The notes beneath the pieces are model-generated. The model had not been told where the DNA came from and made no database searches. It saw nothing but the letters and a program-made list of their open reading frames with translations. This document shows positions 1-10,981 of a stretch of DNA of 64,000 nt, piece after piece. A program made the position numbers and the translations under genes. Location of the stretch: NCBI GenBank assembly GCA_905221605.1, contig CAJNDS010001779.1:1120977-1184976 (forward strand). Direction: 5' to 3'. This stretch comes from Symbiodinium natans. Taxonomy: Eukaryota; Sar; Dinophyceae; Suessiales; Symbiodiniaceae. How positions within the stretch are numbered: the stretch's first letter is position 1; every line of letters begins with the position of its first letter.

Positions 1-812
1 AGCCCTGATGAGGTCCAAGAGCCTCCACCCACGTCTATGATTGTGTTCTGAGCCGTGTTGGATTTGATGGAAGGCGGAGTTTGGGCAAGGTCTTTGTAGT
101 CGAATGCGGCCTTTGAGACTTTGATACCATCTTGACGCCAGACTGTACTTCGAGAACCTGGAATCGCGCAGTCCGCCGCAAATGAATATCCACTGGCGAA
201 CGACGAGACGTTTGCAGAGCCCGAACCTTGTTGCTCTTGTGAGGCTCACAGAACAAGGCGCCTGTGCGCATTGTTGAAGCCACAGTGGCCTAAAGGCCCC
301 ACATGCGCTAGGCCCCAACTACTCTGTGGCTTCATGCGATGTGGGCCAAGCATTCGATGAAGCTTACCGTCAGATGCGCCTGCCAGGTGCGGCGCTCAAG
401 TCATCCGATCGCATCTACTGGGGAGAGGTTTCCCACCACCCTCCTCATGGAGGAAAACCCCAGGACGAAGCTCGCAACAGAGAGAACGGCTATCTGGCCG
501 TGAACGTGTCGTCCATTGCCGGGTTCGAGGAGGATGCATTCACGGAGGGGGATTCCACTGCCATTATCGACTGCATGACCTTCGTCCCTGAGTACATTCC
601 CGTCTTGAAGGCCTGACCCTGAGTATTGGAATGTTGAATGCAACCCAGAGTTACACCTGCATCACCACAACGACAGGAAAGGGGAATGGTCACACTTATC
701 AAAGAAAGCACAAGGAAGCATAGTCAAGCATAGTCAGGGTAGGAATGGTACGATATGGTACGACTTATGCCCCGCAGCCTCGAAGGCGCTTGAGAAGCAG
801 AGGCAGGGGCAG
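1..812. other. no recognisable gene
   Basis: Short open frames exist on both strands, the longest on the plus strand at 326-616. None carries a motif I recognise, and base composition does not single one out. It may belong to the upstream part of the helicase-like gene that follows, since that reading frame is already coding-like at 813, but no splice structure could be fixed. Confidence 0.3.
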
Positions 813-1400
813 ATGCCATTTGAGGCCAGTGCACGCGTCATAGTCTCGTGCGTGCTCAAGTGGGTGCCGGAGCAAGCGAAGTGTCTCACATTGTTTCACT
901 ATGCTGAGGATGGAGCTCTGCTGAATCTTTGTTCTTGGCACAGACCAGACCTTGGCAACTTGCTGGATCCCGATGCAGATCTCAGCAACTATCGCCTTTT
1001 GGTGGAGTCCATGGTGGAAGAGAGCAACTTGCTCCCAATCATGGCTGTCCGCCGAGATCCTGTTCTGTCGGAGAAGCCGCTTGGCATTGCTTGGCCCTCA
1101 CGTGGCTCGCGCTTTAGTCCGGCAGTGCCTTGAGACGAGCTTTAGATGCGAAATAGGCCACTATGCTTTGCCACATATCTGCTCAGCAGGATGTGCGAAG
1201 ATTTGGTGGTGCTTCTGAAAGAAACCACCCTGGACGAGGGACAGTTGCGGAGCTTCATCGATGGCCTGAAGAGCCCAGTGCACTTGACTCAAGGACCACC
1301 TGGGACAGGAAAGTCTTACCTTGGCGTGGTCATGGTGCGTGCGCTGATGATTGTTCGCAAGTTCTGGGTCAAGGTGGATGAATCCGTCGGCACTCCACCT
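813..1400 (+). pseudogene. partial SF1 (UPF1/ZNFX1-like) helicase fragment, broken and cut by gap
   Basis: The plus strand reads as part of an ATP-dependent superfamily 1 RNA/DNA helicase. The segment before residue motif GPPGTGKSY (about 1290-1315) has the LxxxQxxxF-type Q-motif setting (DEGQLRSFI), followed by a perfect Walker A, as in UPF1- and NFX1-type zinc-finger helicases. Upstream, 813-1090 is coding-like in the same frame, but two stops at 1132-1145 separate it from the Walker A part. A different frame (about 1090-1180) reads through with plausible protein. So either a short unrecognised intron or two compensating frame changes are present. The Walker B and later helicase motifs would lie beyond the run of Ns and are not seen; satellite DNA follows instead. 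Probably a decayed or misassembled gene piece; exact subfamily is inference. Confidence 0.55.
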
Positions 1401-1500
1401 NNNNNNNNNNNNNNNNNNNNNNNNNNNNNNNNNNNNNNNNNNNNNNNNNNNNNNNNNNNNNNNNNNNNNNNNNNNNNNNNNNNNNNNNNNNNNNNNNNNN
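1401..1500. other. assembly gap (100 N)
   Basis: Exactly 100 undetermined bases, the usual placeholder for a gap of unknown size. It separates a helicase coding fragment from satellite DNA, so the two sides need not be neighbours in the genome. Confidence 1.
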
Positions 1501-4085
1501 AGAATTTAAAGAATTTAAACCTTTAAAATTCTTTAAATTCTTGGGCCTCCTCAAGAATTTAAAGAATTCAAAGAATTTAAAGAATTTAAAGCTTTAAACT
1601 CCTTAAATCTTCAAATTCTTTAAATTCTTTAAATTCTTGGGCCTCCCCAAGAATTTAAAGAATTTAAAGAATTTAAAGAATTTAAAGAATTTAAAGAGTT
1701 TAAGGCTTTAAATTCTTTAAATTCTTTAAATTCTTGAGGAGGCCTGAGAATTTAAAGAATTTCAAGGTTTAAATTCTTTAAATTCTTTAAATTCTTTAAA
1801 TTCTTTATATTATTTAAAGGGGCTGGCCGAGGCCCTCGATCTTTAAATTCTTTAAATTCTCTAAATTCTGGAGGAGGCCTAAGAATTTAAAGGATTTAAA
1901 GAATTTAAAGATTTAAATGTTTTTTATTCGAGGGCCTCGGCCAGCACCTTTAAATAATTTAAAGAATTTAAAGAATTTAAACCTTTAAATTCTTTAAATT
2001 CTTGGGGCTCCTCAAGAATTTAAAGAATGTAAAGAATTTAAGGAGTTTAAGGCTTTAAATTCTTTAAATTCTTTAAATTCTTTAAATTCTTGAGGAGGCC
2101 TGAGAATTTAAAGAATTTAAAGGTTTAAATTCTTTAAATTCTTTAAATTCTTTATATTATTTAAAGGGGCTGGCCGAGGCCCTCGATCTTTAAATTCTTT
2201 AAATTCTCTAAATTCTGGAGGAGGCCTAAGAATTTAAAGAATTTAAAGAATTTAAAGATTTAAATGTTCTTAATTCGAAGGCCTCGGCCAGCCCCTTTAA
2301 ATAATTTAAAGAATTTAAAGAATTTAAAGAATTTAAACCTTTAAATTCTTTAAATTCTTGGGCCTCCTCAAGAATTTAAAGAATTTAAAGAATTTAAAGA
2401 ATTTAAAGCTTTAAACTCCTTAAATCTTTAAATTCTTTAAATTCTTTAAATTCTTGGGCCTCCCCAAGAATTTAAAGAATTTAAAGAATTTAAAGAGTTT
2501 AAGGCTTTAAATTCTTTAAATTCTTTAAGTTCTTTAAATTCTTGAGGAGGCCTGAGAATTTAAAGAATTTAAAGGTTTAAATTCTTTAAATTCTTTAAAT
2601 TCTTTATATTATGTAAAGGGGCTGGCCGAGGCCCTCGATCTTTAAATTCTTTAAATTCTCTAAATTCTGGAGGAGGCCTAAGAATTTAAAGAATTTAAAG
2701 AATTTGAAGATTTAAATGTTTTTAATTCGAAGGCCTCGGCCAGCCCCTTTAAATAATTTAAAGAATTTAAAGAATTTAAAGAATTTAAAGAATTTAAAGA
2801 ATTTAAAGAATGAAAACCTGTAAATTCTTTAAATTCTTGGGACTCCTCAAGAATTTAAAGAATTTAAAGAATTTAAGGAGTTTAAGGCTTTAAATTCTTT
2901 AAATTCTTTAAATTCTTGAGGAGGCCTGAGAATTTAAAGAATTTAAAGGTTTAAATTCTTTAAATTCTTTAAATTCTTTATATTATTTAAAGGGGCTGGC
3001 CGAGGCCCTCGATCTTTAAATTCTTTAAATTCTCTAGATTCTGGAGGAGGCCTAAGAATTTAAAGAATTTAAAGAATTTCAAGAATTTAAAGATTTAAAT
3101 GTTTTTAATTCGAAGGCCTCGGCCAGCCCCTTTAAATAATTTAAAGAATTTAAAGAATTTAAAGAATTTAAAGAATTTAAACCTTTAAATTCTTTAAATT
3201 CTTGGGCCTCCTCAAGAATTTAAAGAATTTAAAGCTTTAAACTCCTTAAATCTTTAAATTCTTTAAATTCTTTAAATTCTTGGGCCTCCCCAAGAATTTA
3301 AAGAATTTAAACTCTTTAAAGAATTTAAAGAGTTTAAGGCTTTAAATTCTTTAAATTCTTAAAATTCTTTAAATTCTTGAGGAGGCCTGAGAATTTAAAG
3401 AATTTAAAGGTTTAAATTCTTTAAATTCTTTAAATTCTTCATATTATTTAAAGGGGCTGGCCGAGGCCCTCGATCTTTAAATTCTTTAAATTCACTAAAT
3501 TCTGGAGGAGGCCTAAGAATTTAACGAATTTAAAAAATTTAAAGATTCGAATCTTTTTTAATTTGATGGCCTCGGCCAGCCCATTTAAATAATTTAAAGA
3601 ATTTAAAGAATTTAAAGAATTTACAGCTTTAAACTCCTTAAATCTTTAAATTCTTTAAATTCTTTAAATTCTTGGGCCTAAATTTAAAGAATTTAAAGAT
3701 TCGAATGTTTTTTAATTTGATGGCCTCGGCCAGCCCATTTAAATAATTTAAAGAATTTAAAGAATTTAAAGAATTTAAAGAAATTAGACCTTTAAATTCT
3801 TTATATTCTTGGGCTTCCTCAAGAATTTAAAGAATTTAAAGAATTTAAAGCTTTAAATTCTTAAATTTTAAATTCTTTAAATTCTTTAAATTCTTGGGGA
3901 GGCCCAAGAATTTAAAGAATTTAAAGAATTCAAAGCTTTAAATTCATTAAAATCTTTAAATTCTTTAAATTCTTTGGGAGGCCCAAGAATTAAAAGAAGT
4001 TAAAGAATTTAAAGCTTTAAATTCTTTAAATTCTTGAGGAAGCCTAAGAATTTAAAGAATTTAAAGAATTTAAGCTTCTAAATCT
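1501..4085. repeat. 9-bp AATTTAAAG satellite with inverted blocks and higher-order units
   Basis: The tract is made of a 9-bp unit (GAATTTAAA/TTTAAATTC) that flips orientation every 30-80 bp, giving continuous potential for hairpins. G+C-rich punctuations recur: a GGGGCTGGCCGAGGCCC block near 1819, 2166, 2618, 2992 and 3452, its reverse complement between those positions, and GAGGAGGCCTGAG or GGGCCTCCTCAAG hinges. Spacing of the GGGGCTGG block is about 350-460 bp, so a higher-order unit exists. No coding potential. Confidence 0.95.
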
Positions 4086-4309
4086 TAAAAATATAGTTTT
4101 ATATTTCTATATATACCTACAGGCCAAGGCGAGTGGCAACATAGTACATAAAGGTCCCTCTCTCATATATAGATTCATATATATATATGATATCCTAGTA
4201 TACTTCTATTCATCAGCAGACATGTAGATTTGTATATATATATAAGATGAGCTCACAACCTTTCAAATTTGCTTTATGTTACTAGTACTGGTAGTCGCAG
4301 TAGTAGTTG
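4086..4309. other. AT-rich spacer, no gene
   Basis: Transition between the satellite and the first (TAG)n tract, with short TATATA runs at about 4170-4180 and 4235-4245. Nothing coding or structural recognised. Confidence 0.5.
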
Positions 4310-4335
4310 TTCGTAGCAGTAGCAGTAGCAGTAGC

Positions 4336-4402
<67 letters not shown>
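4310..4402. repeat. (TAG)n microsatellite, first copy
   Basis: GTAGCA units grade into about 20 uninterrupted TAG triplets. This tract begins the composite block that is partly repeated at 6430-8175. Confidence 0.95.
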
Positions 4403-4404
4403 AT

Positions 4405-4865
4405 ACGAGTAGGAGGTATATGTTTTTGTTTGCTCAAGCTTAGGAGTTGAGGGTTTGGGGTATGGGTGTAGGGTTAGGGTTCAGGTTTAGATCTTTTTGA
4501 CTTTCCGAAAAGTCTCAAGACTGTCAGGGACCATGTCACACCTCAGAGCTCGCTATTTAGCTCGAATCCGCAGCCAGCATCTACGTGCGCTTTCGTCTCC
4601 ATCACGAACAACTTCCAGCCCACGCAAAGCCCGAACCTCACGCTTTGTCTAAACTAACTCGCGCTTAAATGACTGTTTGGGTTATAGGGTTCCAGGAATT
4701 GAAAATTTGAAGTCAAGAGGTAAAGAGCTGGCATAAATAAACTGTTCTGCTCAACTGTTTCATGAAGCCTCTTTAAATCTGTCAATCTTTCTTTTATGTC
4801 TTTCTTACTATCTATATCATTGTGTCTCTTTCTGAATCATTTTCTCTTGCTTACTCTTTCTTTGT
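4405..4865. repeat. composite duplication, spacer 1 copy A
   Basis: Unique spacer between a (TAG)n and a (CT)n tract. It matches 6615-7098 closely over its whole length, for example the shared stretches around GACTGTCAGGGACCATGTCAC and CTGGCATAAATAAACTG, with scattered substitutions and small indels. No coding sequence recognised. Confidence 0.85.
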
Positions 4866-4870
4866 CAATC

Positions 4871-4934
4871 TCACTCTCTCTCTCTCTCTCTCTCTGCCTG
4901 TCTCTTGCTGTTTCTTTGTCTTCCTCTCACTCTC

Positions 4935-4996
<62 letters not shown>
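4871..4996. repeat. (CT)n microsatellite
   Basis: Dinucleotide tract interrupted at a few places. Open frames through it (Leu-Ser or Arg-Glu polymers) are artefacts of the repeat. Confidence 0.95.
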
Positions 4997-5000
<4 letters not shown>

Positions 5001-5009
5001 CCTCTTTGT

Positions 5010-5750
5010 GTCTAGGAGGCCTGGTGCGTCGGTGCGCCGAAAGACTGGCGAGGACATGCCAGTTACAGAACTCGCCCTGCAACTGACTCGTGCGGCCAGG
5101 GTCTGCAACTGGTCCGCATCTAACCGCTCGGGATGATCCATTCTTCGCGATCTCGCTTCTAATCACTATTTCCTCTTGACTTAAAGACGTTTTAGAAGCT
5201 TTCAGCGTCTGCTGACTATGCGCACAGTCGTAGTCCCCCACCCGCTTGAGGATGGCACGCACTTGTTCTGCTGAGCCAATGAGAACTGAACTCGGCAGCA
5301 GGCGACGCCACATCCTTCTTCAAGCGGCCGTCGGAGACCGGACCGACCCGCGTGTCAGAAACATCAACTGTCCGAGAACGCTTGGCTAAACGCCTCGCAG
5401 CATCTGCAGCGTGGCTATGCACCAGGTCTGCGGCAAGGCGATGAACCACACAATAGTGTAATTTTCCCCCCCTCGCCAGGCCACAAGAACGACGCGCCTT
5501 CGGCCAGCGAAAAAAAAGCGCCAGCACGTAGCACGGCGACCTGGATTGGCGAAGCTGTCCTAGACTCCCAGCCCAAGCTGGCGCGACGGTGAAGAGCGAA
5601 GACGAAAAGCTTCCATCTCGATCGCCGTTTGACTATGACAGCACTGCCAAATTCTAAGATTAGAAACTTAAAGACAGTAACTACAAGAGCATGCGCGTTG
5701 TCGCTCTCTGTTTCTCTCTTACTCTTTATCTTTCACTTTTTCTTCTTTTC
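5010..5750. other. spacer present only in the first composite copy
   Basis: About 740 bp between two CT tracts. It has no counterpart in the second composite copy, so it was either inserted here or lost there. Short minus-strand frames exist but show no recognisable domain. Confidence 0.4.
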
Positions 5751-5752
5751 TT

Positions 5753-6075
<323 letters not shown>

Positions 6076-6090
6076 TTTTATCTTTGTCTG

Positions 6091-6415
6091 TTAGAGATGG
6101 GACCGCAACACGAGGCATGCAAGCACCGATGAACTCAGGCTGTTAGCATGGCTGTGAAACGTCGCTCCGAAGTTCTGGTTGATCTGCATGGTGGCAAAAG
6201 CGACCTCGGAGCGACTGCTTTCTCGACCCGACAGAGAGCCGAGATCAAATCACGCAGATTCTTCATTCTCTACTTTCTCAACGCATAACCTTGAGTCAGT
6301 GACAATTTCATGTCCACCGAAATCTCTGAAACAAAATCTTACGCAAATCAACTCGAGCCGAAATAGCTGCAGTTTAGGGCTTAGGGTTCAGGGTATTCAC
6401 GGTTGCCAGTAGCAT
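6091..6415. repeat. composite duplication, spacer 2 copy A
   Basis: Matches 7624-7935 closely; both start with GAGATGGGACCGCAACACGAG just after a CT tract and end just before a TAG tract. It includes, at 6352-6372, the less conserved copy of a spliced-leader-like stretch discussed at 7884-7904. Confidence 0.85.
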
Positions 6416-6429
6416 TACCACTAGCAGTA

Positions 6430-6435
6430 GTCGTC

Positions 6436-6489
<54 letters not shown>

Positions 6490-6508
6490 CTAGTAGTACT
6501 AGTAGTAC

Positions 6509-6594
<86 letters not shown>

Positions 6595-6625
6595 ATAGTA
6601 ATAGTAATAGTAATAGTAGTAGTAG
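6430..6625. repeat. (TAG)n microsatellite, second copy
   Basis: About 65 TAG triplets with a few TAC and TAA variants. Polyvaline or polyleucine frames are artefacts. Confidence 0.95.
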
Positions 6626-7098
6626 GACTAGGAGGTATATGTTTTTGTGGGAAGGTTGGAGCTTAGGGGTCAAGGGTTTGGGGTATAGGTGTAGGGTTAG
6701 GGTTTAGGTTTAGGTTTTTTTTGACTTTCCGAGAAGTCGCACGACTGTCAGGGACCATGTCACACCTAAGAGCTCGCTATTTAGTTCGAAGCCGTAGCCA
6801 GCTTTTACGTGCGCGTTCGTCTCCATCACAAACAACTTCCAGCCCACGGAAAGCCCGGACCTCATGCTTTGGGTAAACTACCTCGCGCCTAAATGACTGT
6901 TTGGGGTATAGGGTTCCAGGAATTGAAAGTTTGAAGGCTACAGGTAAAGAGCTGGCATAAATAAACTGTTCTGCTCAACTGTTTCATGAAGCCTCTTTGA
7001 ATCTGTCAATCTTCATTTTATTTTTTTCTTACTGTCCATCTCATTGTCTCTCTTTCTGAATCATGTTCTCTTGCTGACTCTTTCTTTGTCTATCTCAC
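6626..7098. repeat. composite duplication, spacer 1 copy B
   Basis: Second copy of the spacer seen at 4405-4865, in the same order between TAG and CT tracts. The divergence is that of an old local duplication rather than an assembly artefact. Confidence 0.85.
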
Positions 7099-7600
<502 letters not shown>

Positions 7601-7623
7601 CTCTGTGTTTTTATTTTTTTTTG

Positions 7624-7935
7624 TAGAGATGGGACCGCAACACGAGGCATGTAAGCACCGATGAACTCAAGCTGTTAGCATGGCTGTGAAACGTCGCTCC
7701 GAAGTTCTCGTTGATCTGCATGGTGGCAAAAGCGACCACGGAGCGACTGCTTTCTCGACCCGACAGAGAGCCGAGATCAAATCACGCAGATGCTTCATTG
7801 TCTACCTTCTCAATGCATAACCTTGAGTCACGGACGATTTCCTGCCTCCCGAAATCCTTCATCCCATACTTTGCGCAAATTAACTTGAGCCGAAATAGCT
7901 GCGGTTTGGAGCTTAGGGTTCAAGATATGCACGAC
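7624..7935. repeat. composite duplication, spacer 2 copy B
   Basis: Second copy of 6091-6415. No coding sequence recognised. Confidence 0.85.
7884..7904 (-). other. degenerate dinoflagellate spliced-leader-like sequence
   Basis: On the minus strand these 21 bases match the conserved dinoflagellate spliced leader at 18 positions, including the 3' end GGCTCAAG in full. The three differences are transitions. The parallel copy at 6352-6372 has five differences. Dinoflagellate genes that passed through an mRNA intermediate can keep such relics upstream of the coding region. No open frame follows clearly here, so this may be a relic of a decayed retroposed gene or chance. Confidence 0.4.
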
Positions 7936-8175
<240 letters not shown>

Positions 8176-9520
8176 AATCGTCGTCGTTGTCGTCGTATTT
8201 GTATTCTCGTATTAGTGATACTTAAATGAAAAGTTATAAACCACTTCAAGAACACTTGAACACATACCATCTCTGCTTATGTATTTGTTCACATATATAT
8301 ATGTATATATGAATACAATATTCATGATGCAAAGATCTCTTGGGTCTAATATCCTTGTGGCGGCAGGATGGTCAATTTGGGTTAAATAATTCAATCGCCG
8401 CGCGGTAGGACGAGGGTGTACCTGCAGGAAGCCGGCCACACCGCTTCCACCCCCGTCCACGAGTTCATTTGAGAACTGATGCGACAGCGATTGAATGGGA
8501 TTCGCGTAAAAGTATAGGTTAGCTATTTAAGTAGTAAAGGAAATTGAATGAAGAACTTACCTAGGCGAACTTGAACAAACTTTCAAAAAACTCAAGGTAT
8601 AAGCAAACCTAGTCTGATTTGGCGTTTCTGTTTTGTTTAATTAACGCATGTAATATTCTTGATCATTCGTATTAAGGTGATAATACATGAAGAACGCTGC
8701 ATTTATGGTTTATGTATTACACCCTGCAGTTTTAATAATGCGGTTTCTAAAGTTCAGCCCTTGAATAACTAAAAAATAAATAAAGTAAACCGGATTATTA
8801 AAACATTCCAGAACGTAAATAAAGTCAAAAACAAAGCTTTATATGTTGTTACAACTTTGCAAATTACTTCGGTATGCTTAGTTTCTAAAGCAAATTATCT
8901 AATATAGCAGTAGAATGAGTAAATGACCTAGCGGGTACTATACGCTTATAGCATTCTTATCAGAATAAGAAATGCTTTATGTTCTGTTTATAAACAAGTT
9001 AAATGTTGAAGTAAAACTCCAAGGTCACGTCGCAGTCTTTATACACTACAAGTTACTCGTAGTCATACGCACGGGCTACAACTACATCATAGTTCTCGGA
9101 CTAACTTGTTCTGCAACTATAAAAAAAATGAGCACGTCAGTACATCTGCAGATGATTATTTTCTCATCATTCCGAGACGCAAACATATCTGTTGCTACGT
9201 AACAAGCACTGCCTACGATTAAGTTTGCGTTATCGACTTGACGGCCAATAAGGTGAAGACCTCCAGCAGCAGACACCACGAAACGTATGCAGTGAACATT
9301 TCCGTTTCAGCACACGTCGACAGTGGCTCCCTAACTTTGCTTTGTAAACTGTACACAAATAAAGAATAAGGACTTTTGTACGCACGACTTGACAAGCTCT
9401 CGGCTTTGTTTTTTATGCCGAACGCAACCTGTACAGAAGTAGAGATTCTCATTCTATACACAAGGGCAAGAAAAAATGTTCTTTTACATAAGCTTAGCGT
9501 GCTTTCGTTAGTCATGAAAC
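8176..9520. other. unique AT-rich stretch, no gene found
   Basis: Single-copy-looking sequence with a short ATATATATGTATATATG run near 8293. The longest frames are about 100 codons and resemble nothing I know. It lies just past the end of the minus-strand gene block and may contain the downstream end of that element. Confidence 0.4.
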
Positions 9521-10933
9521 TCATTTTTTCTTGCCCTTGACCCCAGAACTTCGCAGAGTGTGTTTGCGAGTAACACGGATCGGAGTCTTCCGACTACGTG
9601 TGCGCTTAGTCGCAGGTCGCTTAGCGACGTACCCCCTGACTAAGCTAGTCTCTTCTTCACGAGCAGCAGCTAGAGGAAGCAAGGCCTTGGTTTGCCTCCC
9701 CGGCTTATTCTGCTGAGAGCACCATGAGTTCCACTCCTCCTCAGTCCAGATGGACGTGTTCAACGCTCGGCCGAGCAGCACAGTCTCCGTGACGATGTGC
9801 GTCAGAGGATGATGAGTAGCAAGATGATGCGCTAGTAGTTTGATGAAGCGATAGTATCGCAGCTTTAACGCAAGCGTTGACCTGTGTAGTGTGTTTGTAC
9901 TCCTCGACCACGAGTTGATCTCGGCGTGCAGGGCCTCATTGCTCGATGTGCCGCTAGGAAGGAAATGCAGGTGTTCTCTTGGCATGGTGTGCCGAGCTCT
10001 GATATTATTGAAGAGCCATTCGATTCTATCCGGCGCACAGGCCGACCAGAGAATCTTAAAGATCTCCTTGTTGGGCCCTGCAGCCTTGCGCTTCACCTCG
10101 TGCGCGAATCTGGAACACACCGCAGCGATGTGCATGATGAATTCCAGCCTGTGAAGAAAGGGCTTGTCGCACTCGATGACATCCAGGATCTCGTCGGCGT
10201 CGCGCTGAGGCATGCTCATCGACCAAATCATGTCCCTACACATCACCTCCGCATCGTCCAGCGCACGGGACATGTCGCCGTGATAGAACGTGAACCACGA
10301 CGTCCTGTCGATAGAGTGATCCACTGCGCATGTTTTTTTCAAGATTCTTCTCAGCGTTTTCGGGCCAGGCGTCCGCTTGTTCCAGTGGCCATATTCATAA
10401 ACTATGGCTAAGTGTACTGGGTCAAGCATGAGGGTCTTCAAACGAGGACACAGCCGCTTGAGATCATTGTACATTTTCGCTGAGGGACAATCAGTGGCGA
10501 CGTACAGGATTGACCCAAGCTGCTGGTGACTGAAGCCCTCATCAAGCGCTGAGACGATGTCCTCCGACTTCTCCGACTGCAAAGGATGAAGAAGAAGAAC
10601 AGCGCCCGACCTCCCTCTCACAGTCAGTAATCGCTTCCACGCAACATCGTCGCCAAAGGGTGCTTCATTTCGAACGCTGGAAGAGGCTCTGTAGGAAGCT
10701 TGTCCCTTCAACTTGAGACAAATTTTGAGTGTTGCATCCATGCTAATGCAGTTCCACTCGCCGCTCTCCTCTAGATGAGTCGTCATTGCACGCAGCTTCG
10801 CATTGTAAGAAGGCGACATGGTAATGTCTTCAAGAATCGGCAGCCAGTGTCTGACATCCGACGGAAGCAATGTGGAGATCTTGTTACCGGACTCCCTCGC
10901 AGCGATGTGACATCGCGGCCAGATGCTTCTCAC
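9521..10933 (-). CDS. RNase-H-fold (DDE-type) transposase-like protein
   Basis: A 470-codon open frame. A first acidic site lies at D66 (SMDATLK), a second at D148 (YVATDCPS), followed by LDPVHLAI (D171, H174) and a late SNEALHAEIN block (E333, E338). This order is what is known from transposases of the MULE, ISL3 and KDZ kind, where the acidic residues hold the metal ions that cut and join DNA. The C-terminus is a basic tail rich in Arg and Lys (about residues 430-470), likely for DNA or nuclear targeting. There is no ATG near the 5' end: the frame opens at a TGA about 45 bp upstream and the first usable codon is GTG, so an upstream exon is likely. It is the last gene of the minus-strand block, 48 bp beyond the replication-like gene. 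Family placement is inference. Confidence 0.6.
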   Translation of the reverse strand: MRSIWPRCHIAARESGNKISTLLPSDVRHWLPILEDITMSPSYNAKLRAMTTHLEESGEWNCISMDATLKICLKLKGQASYRASSSVRNEAPFGDDVAWKRLLTVRGRSGAVLLLHPLQSEKSEDIVSALDEGFSHQQLGSILYVATDCPSAKMYNDLKRLCPRLKTLMLDPVHLAIVYEYGHWNKRTPGPKTLRRILKKTCAVDHSIDRTSWFTFYHGDMSRALDDAEVMCRDMIWSMSMPQRDADEILDVIECDKPFLHRLEFIMHIAAVCSRFAHEVKRKAAGPNKEIFKILWSACAPDRIEWLFNNIRARHTMPREHLHFLPSGTSSNEALHAEINSWSRSTNTLHRSTLALKLRYYRFIKLLAHHLATHHPLTHIVTETVLLGRALNTSIWTEEEWNSWCSQQNKPGRQTKALLPLAAAREEETSLVRGYVAKRPATKRTRSRKTPIRVTRKHTLRSSGVKGKKK

Positions 10934-10981
10934 CTTAGGATGCGCAACCAGGGATGCATCTTCTCGTGTAAAGTTTCTTCA

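Noticed and set aside
6781-6802. Spliced-leader-like CCGTAGCCA near 6791
   Set aside because: Only the first nine bases agree; the rest diverges.
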